From Planctomycetaceae bacterium (GTDB lineage: Bacteria; Planctomycetota; Planctomycetia; Planctomycetales; Planctomycetaceae), in assembly GCA_018699955.1 (NCBI GenBank), contig JABISG010000104.1:1-41049 (forward strand): a stretch of 41,049 nt of DNA, given 5' to 3'. The position numbers were made by a program, and so were the translations under genes. Below, in pieces: positions 17,832 to 30,341 of the stretch. The notes under the pieces were generated by a model. The model was not told where the DNA came from, did no database searches, and saw nothing but the letters and a program-made list of their open reading frames with translations. Every line of letters begins with the position of its first letter. Within the stretch, counting starts at the first letter, position 1.

Positions 17832-18827
17832 ATGTCACTGGAGAGAGTGGTGGGTTGGATTGTCGGCGGCCTGTTGGTCGCCCTGTTCATTATCGAATTC
17901 ATTTTACATGGCTTGTACGGCGCAATCATGCTGCGCTCGTTCGTACGGAAATTGCCGTTTAACGTTGAAGCGCACCCCCAGAATCCCGACGCGGAACGGA
18001 TCGAGTTCCCCACAACCAACGGGTTGACATTGCGGGGCAGCCTGCGTCGGCAAGTCGATGGACCTTCGCGCGGGTTGATCATCTTCTGTCCCGAATTGGG
18101 TGGCGAGCATTGGTCGGCCGACTGGTACGCGAGCAGTCTGCTAAAAGATGGCTTCGATCTGCTGGCCTTTGACTTTCGCAACCAGGGGGAAAGCGACGCC
18201 GCAAAACGCTACGACCCGCTGCATTGGCTGACCGAATTTGAAGTCGAAGATGTGCTGGCGGCCATCGCCTATTCGCAAACCCGCGACGATCTGAAGGAAC
18301 TCCCGGTTGGCTTATTGGGCATTAGCCGAGGTGGATCGGCGGCACTGGCTGCGGCGACGCGCTGCCCCGAAATTCAGTGTGTCGCCACCGAAGGTGCATT
18401 TTCGACGCGCGGCCTGTTCATGCATTTCACCCTGCGGTGGGCTGTGCTATATGCCCCGGAATGGCTGATGCGAATCTTGCCAACCTGGCATCTCAAATGG
18501 ACGAGTGCCATGGTCCGCCGAGTCGCCGAATTTCAGCGGCGTTGCCGCTATACGCGGCTCCAACGTTCGCTGCCGAGACTTGCCAATACGCCGACGCTCT
18601 TGATTGCCGGACAGCGGGATTCCTACGTGACTCCCGAAATCACTCGGCAAATGTGCGAGTATATCGGCGATGGCCCCCACGAAATGTGGCTGGTAGCCCG
18701 CGCGAAACACAACATGGCAAGGCACGTCGATTCTGATGTCTACGATGCGAAGTTGTCTGCATTCTTCTCGCAGATGGCCGTGGACACGGTTCGCCAGGAA
18801 GTGATTCGGCAAACCGACGCGGTTTGA
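17832..18827 (+). CDS. Membrane-anchored alpha/beta hydrolase
   Basis: 331 residues from ATG 17832. An N-terminal hydrophobic segment (WIVGGLLVALFIIEFILHGL) should anchor it in the membrane. The rest is an alpha/beta-hydrolase fold: FDFRNQGESD after the second strand, nucleophile elbow GISRGG (Ser), acid GQRDSYV, and a candidate catalytic His in ARAKHNMARH near the C-terminus. It follows fabF by 154 bp on the same strand, so it may release or transfer the acyl product of the cassette as a thioesterase-like enzyme; that link is inference. Substrate unknown. Confidence 0.8.
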   Translation: MSLERVVGWIVGGLLVALFIIEFILHGLYGAIMLRSFVRKLPFNVEAHPQNPDAERIEFPTTNGLTLRGSLRRQVDGPSRGLIIFCPELGGEHWSADWYASSLLKDGFDLLAFDFRNQGESDAAKRYDPLHWLTEFEVEDVLAAIAYSQTRDDLKELPVGLLGISRGGSAALAAATRCPEIQCVATEGAFSTRGLFMHFTLRWAVLYAPEWLMRILPTWHLKWTSAMVRRVAEFQRRCRYTRLQRSLPRLANTPTLLIAGQRDSYVTPEITRQMCEYIGDGPHEMWLVARAKHNMARHVDSDVYDAKLSAFFSQMAVDTVRQEVIRQTDAV

Positions 18828-19029
18828 CCTGTGAATTGAATCCGCGACCCATTTACCGGTACGCTGCCGAACTGGCAGGTTGCAACACGGGTTCTTTCCA
18901 GGAACCTTCTTTCTTGTCCACCGACAATTCGGGTCCAAATCCGTGATTAGCCCTAACCTGCTTGGCGGGAATGGCTTAAGATGTGTTGACTCCATTGACC
19001 GTGTTTGGTATTCGATTTGCTGATTCTAA

Positions 19030-19060
19030 TTGCCAATCGTTGAAAAAGGTCTGATAGTAT
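19030..19060 (+). promoter_or_regulatory. Weak candidate promoter of the receiver-protein gene
   Basis: TTGCCA (19030) and TAGTAT (19055) resemble -35 and -10 elements but with a 19-bp spacer, longer than ideal. It lies about 40 nt upstream of the start codon. Planctomycete promoter consensus is not well enough known to me for a firm call. Confidence 0.22.
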
Positions 19061-19097
19061 AGAGATCTGCACAGTTCAATCGTTCTGGTGAACCGGC

Positions 19098-19511
19098 ATG
19101 ACGATCGCTTCACAACAATATCAACTCCTGCTTGCCGACGACGATGTCGTTTTCAGGGAGACGTTGTACCTCATTCTCGAGCCGCATTTTGTGCTCATCG
19201 AGGCGAGTTCGGGAGCCGAAGCGGTTGAGTTGTCAGAACGGCACCGCATCGACATCGCGCTGCTGGACATGCACATGCCCCAACTCACCGGGTTGGAAGC
19301 GTTGCGGGTTCTCAAGGCCGTCTATGCCGTCGCCCCCTGCATTCTGATCACTGCCGACGCCACCGACGAGCTTCGTCGAAACGCGGCAGAAGCCGACGCC
19401 TTCACCGTGCTCCCCAAACCGGTCACCCGCCGAGAGTTGGTCACTACGGTCTCTTCGGCGATGGAAGAATGCTACGACGACGCGGACATCGCTGCCAGCT
19501 TGCTGAACTAG
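19098..19511 (+). CDS. Stand-alone response-regulator receiver protein
   Basis: 137 residues containing only a receiver (CheY-like) domain. The acidic pair is in LLLADDDVVF, the phospho-acceptor Asp in IALLDMHMPQLTG (about residue 57), the switch Thr in CILITADAT, and the conserved Lys in VLPKPVTRREL. No output domain follows; the last 20 residues are acidic and helical. Such single-domain regulators act as phosphate relays or protein-protein switches. No histidine kinase is adjacent, so the partner is elsewhere. Confidence 0.92.
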   Translation: MTIASQQYQLLLADDDVVFRETLYLILEPHFVLIEASSGAEAVELSERHRIDIALLDMHMPQLTGLEALRVLKAVYAVAPCILITADATDELRRNAAEADAFTVLPKPVTRRELVTTVSSAMEECYDDADIAASLLN

Positions 19512-19527
19512 AGCTTTGTCAAAGCTC
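19511..19527. terminator. Short hairpin at the stop codon of the receiver gene
   Basis: GAGCTTT and AAAGCTC form a 7-bp stem with a 3-nt loop, starting at the last base of the stop codon. There is no T-tract, so termination efficiency is doubtful. Confidence 0.3.
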
Positions 19528-19536
19528 AATTCTAAG

Positions 19537-19602
19537 ATCAGCCGCAGGGCGCTAGCCCACGGTTTTTCGGTGGAAACCGGACGCTAGCGCGTGGCGGCTG
19601 AT
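19537..19602. repeat. Imperfect long palindrome between receiver gene and selA
   Basis: Two arms share ATCAGCCGC, GCGCTAGC and CGGTTT blocks in matched order (left about 19537-19566, right about 19573-19602), interrupted by 3-nt mismatched bulges. It lies between two convergent genes, 26 bp beyond the receiver stop and 40 bp from the selA stop, so it could serve as a bidirectional terminator-like structure or be a dispersed repeat. It differs in sequence from the palindromes at 8131 and 16231. Confidence 0.75.
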
Positions 19603-19641
19603 TTCGTGAACCCTAGTTTTCTAACTTGGCAATGCTTTAGG

Positions 19642-21054
19642 TTATCCCTGTTCTGCCGCCAGCCGCATCGCCAGCGCGATCTTCGAATCGTCCTCGGGCA
19701 ACACGCTGCGTAAATCGATAACGACGCGGTTCTGTTGAATCCGTGGAAAGACTCGAATGGAGCCGAGACGCAATCGGCACGCGAGTTCGTCTGCAGACAA
19801 CCCGTCGTGATTGACCGACAGCACCATCGTCGGCAGTTCCGCGCCCGGTATCGATCCCCCACCGACGGGGGAAACATCGGACACGACTTCAACGTTCAAT
19901 ACGTTCGATGCGATGATCTCCGCCTTGAGGCATTCCGCGCGACTGCGAAGATCATCGACTGTTGCAGCCAGCATCGACAGCGTTGGGATTTCCTGTTCCG
20001 CCGTCCCTCGCAAGTAGGGATCTAACGTGGCCGCGAGCGCCGCCAACGTTAACTTGCCAACCCGAACCGCACGGGCCAACGGATGGTTTCGCACCATGCG
20101 GACGAAGTCGGTCTTGCCGACGATAATGCCGGCCTGCGGTCCGCCCAGCAGTTTGTCGCCGCTTCCCAATACCAGGTCGGCACCGGCGGCGATGCTCTCC
20201 ACAAATGTCGGCTCCGGCGGCAATCCAAACCGCGTGACATCCACCAGCGCACCGCTGCCAATGTCGTCAATCGATGCCAACCCGTGGGCATGTGAGAGTT
20301 CAGTCAGTTCGCGTATCTCCGGCGTCGCTGTGAACCCAACCACACGGTAGTTTGACGGATGCACGTGCATGATGGCGGCGGTTTCCGGCCCGATGGCCGC
20401 TTCGTAATCGCTCAGCTTCGTGCGATTGGTCGTTCCGACTTCACGCAACTTCGCACCGCTTAGCTCAAAGATTTCCGGCAGACGGAACGAGCCGCCGATC
20501 TCGATCATCTGCCCCCGCGAAATAATCACTTCACGCCCGGCACACACCGCCTGCAACGTCAGCAATGTGGCCGCCGCGTTGTTGTTCACAATCAACGAGT
20601 CTTCACAGCCGGTCAGCGTCGTCCACGCCGGCCCGAGTTGATACCCCCGATAGCGCCGTTCGCCGGTGGCGAGATCAATTTCGACGTTGCCGGCGCCTGA
20701 TGCATCACACAACGCCGCCCGAGCCGCCGCCGACAGCGGACTGCGTCCCAATCCCGTGTGCAGAATAATGCCCGTCGCATTGATGACACGACCAAAACGC
20801 TGACCGGCCACATCACCCGCGCGCTGTTGCAACCGCTCGGCGACCGCATCAAGCATCTGCTGTGGATCGCTGACACCGTTGCCGACAACAGCAGAGTTTT
20901 GCAACTGCTCGCGGCAACGATCGAGTTCGTCGCGAATCCAACCGACAACGGCCGGTCGGCCGTGTTCTTCGAGTAACGAACCGACCGACGAATGCGCCAG
21001 TACGGCATGCACGGCAGGAAGTGATCGGAGGTTCGACGAATCAGGCTTGTTCAC
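19642..21054 (-). CDS. selA: L-seryl-tRNA(Sec) selenium transferase SelA
   Basis: 470 residues if GTG 21054 is used; an in-frame GTG at 21096 would add 14 residues with no family counterpart. The family N-terminus is recognisable in LRSLPAVHAVL. The PLP-binding Lys lies in LGSGDKLLGGPQAGIIVG; other SelA signatures are GRVINATGIILHTGLGRSPL, NNNAAATLLTL and EIGGSFRLPEI. SelA converts Ser-tRNA(Sec) to Sec-tRNA(Sec) using selenophosphate. It is encoded 66 bp downstream of selB on the same strand (24 bp if the longer start is used), forming a selBA operon. Confidence 0.95.
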   Translation of the reverse strand: MNKPDSSNLRSLPAVHAVLAHSSVGSLLEEHGRPAVVGWIRDELDRCREQLQNSAVVGNGVSDPQQMLDAVAERLQQRAGDVAGQRFGRVINATGIILHTGLGRSPLSAAARAALCDASGAGNVEIDLATGERRYRGYQLGPAWTTLTGCEDSLIVNNNAAATLLTLQAVCAGREVIISRGQMIEIGGSFRLPEIFELSGAKLREVGTTNRTKLSDYEAAIGPETAAIMHVHPSNYRVVGFTATPEIRELTELSHAHGLASIDDIGSGALVDVTRFGLPPEPTFVESIAAGADLVLGSGDKLLGGPQAGIIVGKTDFVRMVRNHPLARAVRVGKLTLAALAATLDPYLRGTAEQEIPTLSMLAATVDDLRSRAECLKAEIIASNVLNVEVVSDVSPVGGGSIPGAELPTMVLSVNHDGLSADELACRLRLGSIRVFPRIQQNRVVIDLRSVLPEDDSKIALAMRLAAEQG

Positions 21055-21120
21055 AAGACACCGGTTCCAGTGGATTGACGCGGAAGCATTCGACACATTC
21101 GATCTTAACGCAAAGATGCA

Positions 21121-23094
21121 TCAGACGGAAATACCGGCATCGGTGCTGAATGGAACGTCGGCTTTGGGTCCAGAGGTGCGGACGTCGCCCTGCCGGTTCG
21201 TTATTTCCAGTTGATCGAACAGTTCGCACAATGGCACCGCAAACTTGCGGCTGACGCTCCATGCCTCGCGCAACTGCGACATCGTCGCCTCGCCATGCTC
21301 TTTCAAGTAACCGGACGTCATCTCTCGGGCTGTGTCGATGGCCTCTGGTGCAAAATAGAGTTCGTCATTCACGCGCACCAGCAGGCCGTCTTCGACACTC
21401 AAATTCAGTAGTGGTTGCAACTGCTCGGGCTTCTGCCCCAAATCCGCCGCGAGAACTTTGATCGTCGGCGGTGTGAGACCGGCGGCCGTCAACGTGTCGA
21501 GCATCTTCACCAACGTCCGTCGTTGATTCTTCGTTAATTTCACTTGCGCATCGGCCGGACCAAGCTGGCCGCGAATTTCGACCAGTTCCTTCTTCTTCAG
21601 CAAGTATTCCAACACGGCGATCAACAATTCGTTGCGGGCAATTCCGCGGCAAGCCGTCAGCAGTGTATTCCGCGGCAGCGTTCGCCGCGGCTGGTGTCGC
21701 TGGACTTCCTCGCGAATCGTTCGCAACACCGACGCGGACATTGATTGCAACCGATCGCGATGAATGACCAACGGCCGATCGGCATCGCCAACAGCGGTCA
21801 GAATTCCTTCGGATTTCAACTGCTCAATCAGCGTCATGAATTTACCGGGATCAATGCCGGCCCGTCGCGCGGCTTCCAATGGCGATTCATCGACACTATC
21901 GGCATGAGATAACAGAAACGACAGCCGCTCCTGCGCATTGGGAGAATCCATTGCCGCCGCGTAGGCGGCGAGATCTTTCAGCCGTTTGCCTGCCGGCAAT
22001 CCGGGATCGAGAATGCGACCGCCGGCAATCGTCATCGGCGGCGATGGCCGCCGCAAAATAAAACGCTGACCATGTACGCCCATCACAGGATCGGCCGTCC
22101 GCAATTCCGCGTAACTTCGCTCACCCGGTTTGAGTTGCTTGCCCTTCAAGATAACGCTTGCAAACGTTTCGCAGGTTCCCAGATGCAGCGAGACATTCAG
22201 CCGATCCTTCAAGATGACCGTCGAACTGCCGAGCGAACGCAATTCGACAACGAACCGCTTCGTCGGTTTGAGGTAGCCTGGCGTTGCCAATTCCTGTCCG
22301 CGCGACAATTCATCGGTTTTGACGCCGGCCGGATTGATCGCCGTCCGCTGCCGCTCGCTGCTGTCGTCAGTTAGCATGCCGTGATTCTCGACGCTGCGAA
22401 CGCGAATCGAACGTTCTTCCGGCAGCAATTCCAACACGTCGCCGGGGTTCACTTCGCCGCTTAAAACCGAACCGGTAACGATCGACCCCTGTCCGGTAAT
22501 GGAAAACACACGGTCGATGGGCATGCGGAACAAGTCCGGCGGCTGCGGCCATTCTGTACCCGCCGCCAACTTCGTCAACGTGCTGCGGAGCACGTCAATG
22601 CCCTCTCCGGTTTCCGAAGAGACCGGAACGACCGGACAACCTTCCAGAAACGTACCCGCCGTCACCTCTTCAATTTCCGCTTCGACCAGTTCGACGAAGT
22701 CCGGTTCGACCAGATCGATCTTGGTGATCGCAATCACGCCGGCCTGCACGCCCAGCAGGTCCATAATCTCCAAGTGTTCGCGCGTCTGCAGCATCACGCC
22801 GTCATCGGCGGCAATCACCAGCAACGCCAGATTGATGCCCGTCGCACCGGCGACCATGTTCCGCACAAATCGTTCGTGTCCCGGCACGTCAATCACACCA
22901 AACTGAAAGCGGCAATCCCCTTCTTCCGCCTCCCAATGGGCGAACCCGAGGTCGATCGAAATCCCCCGCGCCTTCTCTTCCGGCAACCGATCGGTATCAA
23001 CCCCCGTCAACCGGCTGACCAATCGCGTCTTCCCGTGATCAATATGCCCGGCGGTGCCGATGAGAACATGTTTTAGCGAGACTGCGGTACTCAT
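21121..23094 (-). CDS. selB: Selenocysteine-specific translation elongation factor SelB
   Basis: 657 residues from ATG 23094; upstream in-frame codons add an extension not seen in the family. The GTPase domain has G1 [12 protein letters not shown]2 RGISID, G3 DVPGH and G4 TKID. The order is GTPase, beta-barrel domains 2 and 3 ([20 protein letters not shown]), then about 250 residues of winged-helix repeats that in bacterial SelB bind the SECIS hairpin in the mRNA. The length agrees with the family. SelB delivers Sec-tRNA(Sec) to UGA codons. It is the first gene of the selBA operon. Confidence 0.96.
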   Translation of the reverse strand: MSTAVSLKHVLIGTAGHIDHGKTRLVSRLTGVDTDRLPEEKARGISIDLGFAHWEAEEGDCRFQFGVIDVPGHERFVRNMVAGATGINLALLVIAADDGVMLQTREHLEIMDLLGVQAGVIAITKIDLVEPDFVELVEAEIEEVTAGTFLEGCPVVPVSSETGEGIDVLRSTLTKLAAGTEWPQPPDLFRMPIDRVFSITGQGSIVTGSVLSGEVNPGDVLELLPEERSIRVRSVENHGMLTDDSSERQRTAINPAGVKTDELSRGQELATPGYLKPTKRFVVELRSLGSSTVILKDRLNVSLHLGTCETFASVILKGKQLKPGERSYAELRTADPVMGVHGQRFILRRPSPPMTIAGGRILDPGLPAGKRLKDLAAYAAAMDSPNAQERLSFLLSHADSVDESPLEAARRAGIDPGKFMTLIEQLKSEGILTAVGDADRPLVIHRDRLQSMSASVLRTIREEVQRHQPRRTLPRNTLLTACRGIARNELLIAVLEYLLKKKELVEIRGQLGPADAQVKLTKNQRRTLVKMLDTLTAAGLTPPTIKVLAADLGQKPEQLQPLLNLSVEDGLLVRVNDELYFAPEAIDTAREMTSGYLKEHGEATMSQLREAWSVSRKFAVPLCELFDQLEITNRQGDVRTSGPKADVPFSTDAGISV

Positions 23095-23344
23095 GGAATC
23101 ATCATCGGTGATGTAAGTAGCTGATTCAATGCACGGGCCAAACGTCACTTCATTTTGCGCTTTCCGACCACCGATCGTTCCTATCGCGAGCTCGCTCGCA
23201 AGAATCACCGTGCGATTTTTCTGTGAAAATTCCGACGGACGTGCGATAACAGCAAATGAACGGCTAGAATGTCATTCCGAGTCAGATATTGCCACAGTTG
23301 AATTGTCAAATCAGTACAAGACGAACCATCAAGGAACACACACC

Positions 23345-24217
23345 ATGACCAGCCGTGCCGCGACCGAACACCGTTATGAGAAACTGACCTGGCCCGAGAT
23401 CAACGACGCGGTTGAGATGAACAAGGTGTGCATCATTCCGTGCGGGGCGGTTGAGCAGCATGGGCCGCATTTGCCGTTGGATGTTGATTTGATTTGCCCC
23501 GGCGGTGTAGCGCATGGGACCGGGCGGAATCTGGCCGACAAGGTGCTTGTGCTGCCGACAATTCAATACGGCTACACCGGCCACGTGATGGACTTTCCCG
23601 GCACGATCAACACGCATTTCGAGACGTTCATGCGGAGTGTGCTCGATGTGACCAAGTCGCTGGCGTATCACGGTTTCAAGAAGATCATTCTACTCAACGG
23701 ACACGGGTCGAACATGCCGAACCTCGACCTGGTTGCCCGCCGCACGAATTTGGAAACCGACGCCGAGTGCGTGCTGATTGCGTGGTGGAGCCTGCTGACG
23801 GTCGATCCGGAATTTCTGCCGAGTTGGCGCGAAAGCAAATTCCCCGGCGGCTGCTCGCACGCCGGCGAACTGGAGACGTCGATGTACCTGTACCTGTCAG
23901 AAGAAGGAGTCCGCAAGGACAAGATCAAGAGCGGCACGATCAAATTCAACGAGGAAAACAGCCCGTTCTGTTACGTCGATCTGTTCGGCCACGGCCCGGC
24001 AGCGCTCACCTCGTGGACCAGCAGTTATTCAGAAACCGGCGTGCTGGGCGAGGCGGAACTGGCAACCGTGGAAAAGGGCGAACGCGCCTGCAACGAAGCG
24101 GTGAAGCAGCTTTCGACGTTCGTCGACTGGTATCAAAAACGCCCCATCGATGTGCGGCACGCCGAACAAGTGAAGCGCACAATGCCCATGCCTTGGGGAC
24201 AGCGGGATACGATGTAG
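23345..24217 (+). CDS. Creatininase-family metal-dependent amidohydrolase
   Basis: 290 residues from ATG 23345 with AAGGAA about 9 nt upstream. Creatininase signatures: the metal-ligand cluster PCGAVEQHGPHLPLDVD near residue 35, YGYTGHVMDFPGTI, the ILLNGHGSNMPN motif, and the late Glu in GCSHAGELETSMYL. Members include creatinine amidohydrolases and enzymes of riboflavin/deazaflavin or peptide-cofactor maturation, so the substrate is open. It is transcribed divergently from selB, with about 250 bp between the starts. A long in-frame upstream extension (to 23129) has no homology and was not used. Confidence 0.9.
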   Translation: MTSRAATEHRYEKLTWPEINDAVEMNKVCIIPCGAVEQHGPHLPLDVDLICPGGVAHGTGRNLADKVLVLPTIQYGYTGHVMDFPGTINTHFETFMRSVLDVTKSLAYHGFKKIILLNGHGSNMPNLDLVARRTNLETDAECVLIAWWSLLTVDPEFLPSWRESKFPGGCSHAGELETSMYLYLSEEGVRKDKIKSGTIKFNEENSPFCYVDLFGHGPAALTSWTSSYSETGVLGEAELATVEKGERACNEAVKQLSTFVDWYQKRPIDVRHAEQVKRTMPMPWGQRDTM

Positions 24218-24239
24218 GGAACAGTCGCGCAAAACATCA

Positions 24240-24262
24240 GGGGGCTTACGCCCCCGCTCGCC
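24240..24262. repeat. GGGGGC hairpin between convergent genes
   Basis: GGGGGC (24240-24245), TTAC loop, GCCCCC (24250-24255), then GCTCGCC. It sits between the creatininase stop and the stop of the 166-residue gene (24267). It could act as a weak bidirectional terminator, or be a short member of a dispersed repeat family. Confidence 0.55.
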
Positions 24263-24266
24263 TTTG

Positions 24267-24767
24267 CTATGGCGTCGGCACCGTATCGATCAGATCGCCC
24301 ACCAGCTTCAACAGCACTTCGTGCGTGGTCTGGATATCGACCGGGGTGCGGCCGGGGGTGCCTTTGATGGACTCGTAGCGCCGTAGTGTGAAATTGCCGG
24401 TTGTCGTTGATTCGAGAAGAACTTCAAAGTACTTCGTGCCGTCCGGTTGCTGGTCGGGAGGCGTCGACCGGACGAGGACTTTGCCGGAATTCGTGTCGAT
24501 TTCGACCGGCCCCAGATTCTCCAGCAGATAGGTCACACGGCCCGAGAGCGCCTGTGCCCATTGTCGGAGAACATCGACGTCGCAAGCGACGAGTGACGAA
24601 ACGCTGAGTCGCAATTCGCGGAACGAACAACTCATGCTATCGACGGCGGTGAAATCGACTGCCAACGTGATCTGGTTGGCATCGGTAACCGCGACCGTCT
24701 GCGGGACAGTCGATGCAAACCCGGCCAGCTTGGTCAGTTCGTTGGCAAGATCGTCGCTGAGACTCAT
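24267..24767 (-). CDS. Unrecognised 166-residue protein, last gene of the prkA operon
   Basis: 166 residues from ATG 24767, with AAGG upstream; the gene begins 9 bp after the SpoVR stop, so it is translated from the same transcript. It is predicted soluble, without signal peptide or membrane segment. It alternates strands and a helix (ITLAVDFTAVDSMSCSFRE, VDVLRQWAQALSGRVTYLLE, YFEVLLESTTTGNFTLRRYE); the tail is a helix, THEVLLKLVGDLIDTVP. I do not recognise a family. Its position suggests a role tied to the PrkA-YeaH-YcgB system. Confidence 0.75.
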   Translation of the reverse strand: MSLSDDLANELTKLAGFASTVPQTVAVTDANQITLAVDFTAVDSMSCSFRELRLSVSSLVACDVDVLRQWAQALSGRVTYLLENLGPVEIDTNSGKVLVRSTPPDQQPDGTKYFEVLLESTTTGNFTLRRYESIKGTPGRTPVDIQTTHEVLLKLVGDLIDTVPTP

Positions 24768-24776
24768 GAGGGGCCT

Positions 24777-26312
<1,536 letters not shown>

Positions 26313-26338
26313 ATCCAGTCACTCATTCTCGTTTCGGT

Positions 26339-27445
26339 TTACCTGCCCGTTCCCAGAAACTCCTTGATCGAATCGTAGATTGCATCTTTGCTGCCGATCT
26401 CTGAGAGGATCAAGTTTTCCCATTCGTCTTCGAAGCGGCGAAGTTCGCGGATGAAGTCGCCTGAGCCGTAAGGGCTTTCAACTTGCCCGTAGCAGTACAG
26501 GTTGCAGACGGGCAGAATGTGTTCTTTGAGGATGTCGAGGCAGCTGTCGTTGTCTTCACCCCAGTTGTCGCCGTCGGAGAACTGGAAGCAGTAGATGTTC
26601 CAATCGTCGGGGGGAAAGTCGCGGGTGATGATTTTTCGTGCCGCCTGAAAGGCCGAAGAAATTCGTGTCCCGCCGCTTTCTCGCGTGCGGTAAAAAGTGT
26701 CTTCATCAACCTCGTGTGCGACGGCGTCGTGGACAATGTATCTTCGCTCCAAACCGTCGTATTGTTTGTTCAGCCAGGCGTTGATCCAGAAGGCTTCGAT
26801 GCGGACGATTTCCTTCTGATCGTCGGTCATCGATCCGGAGACGTCCATCATGTAAATGATGGCCGCGTTGGCTTCCGGCTCGTTCACGCTCTTCCAACTG
26901 CGATACCGTTCATCGTCGCGCGTGGGAATGATGACCGGGCGCTCGGGGTTGTAGTCGTTCAGGGAAATTTGTCGTCGTAACGCCCGCTTGTAGGTTCGTT
27001 TGAAATGACGCAACGAATCAGGACCGGTCGGCCGAATGGTGGTGTAGCGGTCTTTCTTGCTGCTGATGGCGTTTTTGCCCTTGGGTTCGATGTTGGGCAG
27101 TTCGAGTTCATCACCGAGCATTTCGGCCAGTTCATCCAGCGTGATTTCGACTTCTCGAATGTGCGAACCAGGCTGATCGCCGGCCTGTCCTTGCCCGTCG
27201 CCTTCCTGTTGCCCGCGTCCAATCGGCTGACCTTCTTCGCCGTCACCCTGTCCCACGCCGCCCGAACCGCGTTGACCGTGCTTGAATCTTGGCGTGTCAA
27301 TGTTGGGCACGGGAATGCTGACCATCTCGCGTCCCGTGCGGCCGATCATTTCTCCATGCGTAATGTACTTCCGCAAATTGCGACGGACCTTCCCCCGCAC
27401 AATTTGCTTGAAGCGCTGCATGTCGCGATCGATGGTACGTGGCAT
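26339..27445 (-). CDS. yeaH: DUF444/YeaH-family protein with a von Willebrand-like domain
   Basis: 368 residues from ATG 27445; GGGGA lies a few nt upstream, and the TTG four codons earlier was rejected. An N-terminal basic segment (MPRTIDRDMQRFKQIVRGKV) is followed by a Gly/Gln-rich linker (about residues 60-95), then the conserved region with MDVSGSM, a MIDAS-like metal site of a VWA fold, and RESGGTRISSAF. In enterobacteria YeaH is coexpressed with the kinase YeaG (PrkA). It lies 133 bp downstream of prkA and 26 bp upstream of spoVR. Confidence 0.93.
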   Translation of the reverse strand: MPRTIDRDMQRFKQIVRGKVRRNLRKYITHGEMIGRTGREMVSIPVPNIDTPRFKHGQRGSGGVGQGDGEEGQPIGRGQQEGDGQGQAGDQPGSHIREVEITLDELAEMLGDELELPNIEPKGKNAISSKKDRYTTIRPTGPDSLRHFKRTYKRALRRQISLNDYNPERPVIIPTRDDERYRSWKSVNEPEANAAIIYMMDVSGSMTDDQKEIVRIEAFWINAWLNKQYDGLERRYIVHDAVAHEVDEDTFYRTRESGGTRISSAFQAARKIITRDFPPDDWNIYCFQFSDGDNWGEDNDSCLDILKEHILPVCNLYCYGQVESPYGSGDFIRELRRFEDEWENLILSEIGSKDAIYDSIKEFLGTGR

Positions 27446-27578
27446 GATCGTCCCCAACTATGAATTGCGAAGTAACGGTGGGATGCACTGAACAGTCGTC
27501 GCACTGTTCGGTTTTTCGTATCGATCACACTTCAAGACGAAAACAAAACTCTGCCATCGTCGGCAGTTCCGCACTTGT

Positions 27579-29636
<2,058 letters not shown>

Positions 29637-29664
29637 GGAATTTCTCCTTCCGCCATCGATTGTC

Positions 29665-29684
29665 CCGGATCGAAATTGATCCGG
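29665..29684. promoter_or_regulatory. Perfect inverted repeat in the prkA leader
   Basis: CCGGATC and GATCCGG with a 6-nt spacer, ending 29 nt upstream of the prkA start codon and just upstream of its Shine-Dalgarno. It could be an operator or a leader hairpin that affects translation. Inference only. Confidence 0.45.
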
Positions 29685-30341
29685 TTGGTTCGTCAAACCT
29701 ATGCTGACAAATGAACTCCTCGTCCGTCGTTCAAAATCATTGGCCCATCACGATGCTGCTTCAGCCGAACAGACTGCAGCCCCGCATTGATGTCTTCGTC
29801 TGGCTTATGCCCGCGCATGCGGCAACGCATTTACGGCACTCGCGAGGACGAGAACAAAGCTGTGTGCGGGGATCACCGTCCATGGCTCGGTTCGAATTGT
29901 GAAAAAGCGGGGTTCGCCCAAGCGGCCGACACGCTGCGGAGACGGCACTCCTTGTTGACCGCCATCCCAAGCGATCATGCAACCGGCGAACGCTGTTAAT
30001 TATCGCCACAACGCCAAATGAGGCAATATCAATGTCGGAAATGATGCCGAAAAACCACCCGTTACACCGCTGCCTGAATGCCGATAAGTGCCGATTTAGC
30101 AAGGGCTTCTGCGAATAGGCGGGGAATCAACCTACCCGTTTTTGAATGGCGGCTAATGATTGATAGACAGCTTCGGTGAATGAATTTGAGAAATCGCCCG
30201 AGACCGTGCCGCTAATCTCTGCGACTGCAAATCAGAAAACACGGCTGCAGAATCGCAACAAACGACCGATCTCTATGGTCTTGGCTCACACGCGACAATC
30301 GTGTCATCGCTGCGCATCGGATCGATGTGCTTCCGAATTTC
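29685..30341. other. Gene-free stretch between prkA and the giant kinase
   Basis: About 650 bp: the upstream region of prkA and the 3' flank of the giant kinase gene, both on the minus strand. Open frames of up to about 113 codons are present but have no recognisable product, and no terminator with a T-tract or RNA gene was found. Nothing further supported. Confidence 0.5.

Noticed and set aside
23095..23344. Possible selC tRNA between selB and the creatininase gene
   Set aside because: Searched for a long tRNA with UCA anticodon and T-arm GTTCAAATC; not found.
24240..24262. Strong intrinsic terminator
   Set aside because: The 6-bp stem has no following T-tract on either strand; kept only as a repeat or weak structure.
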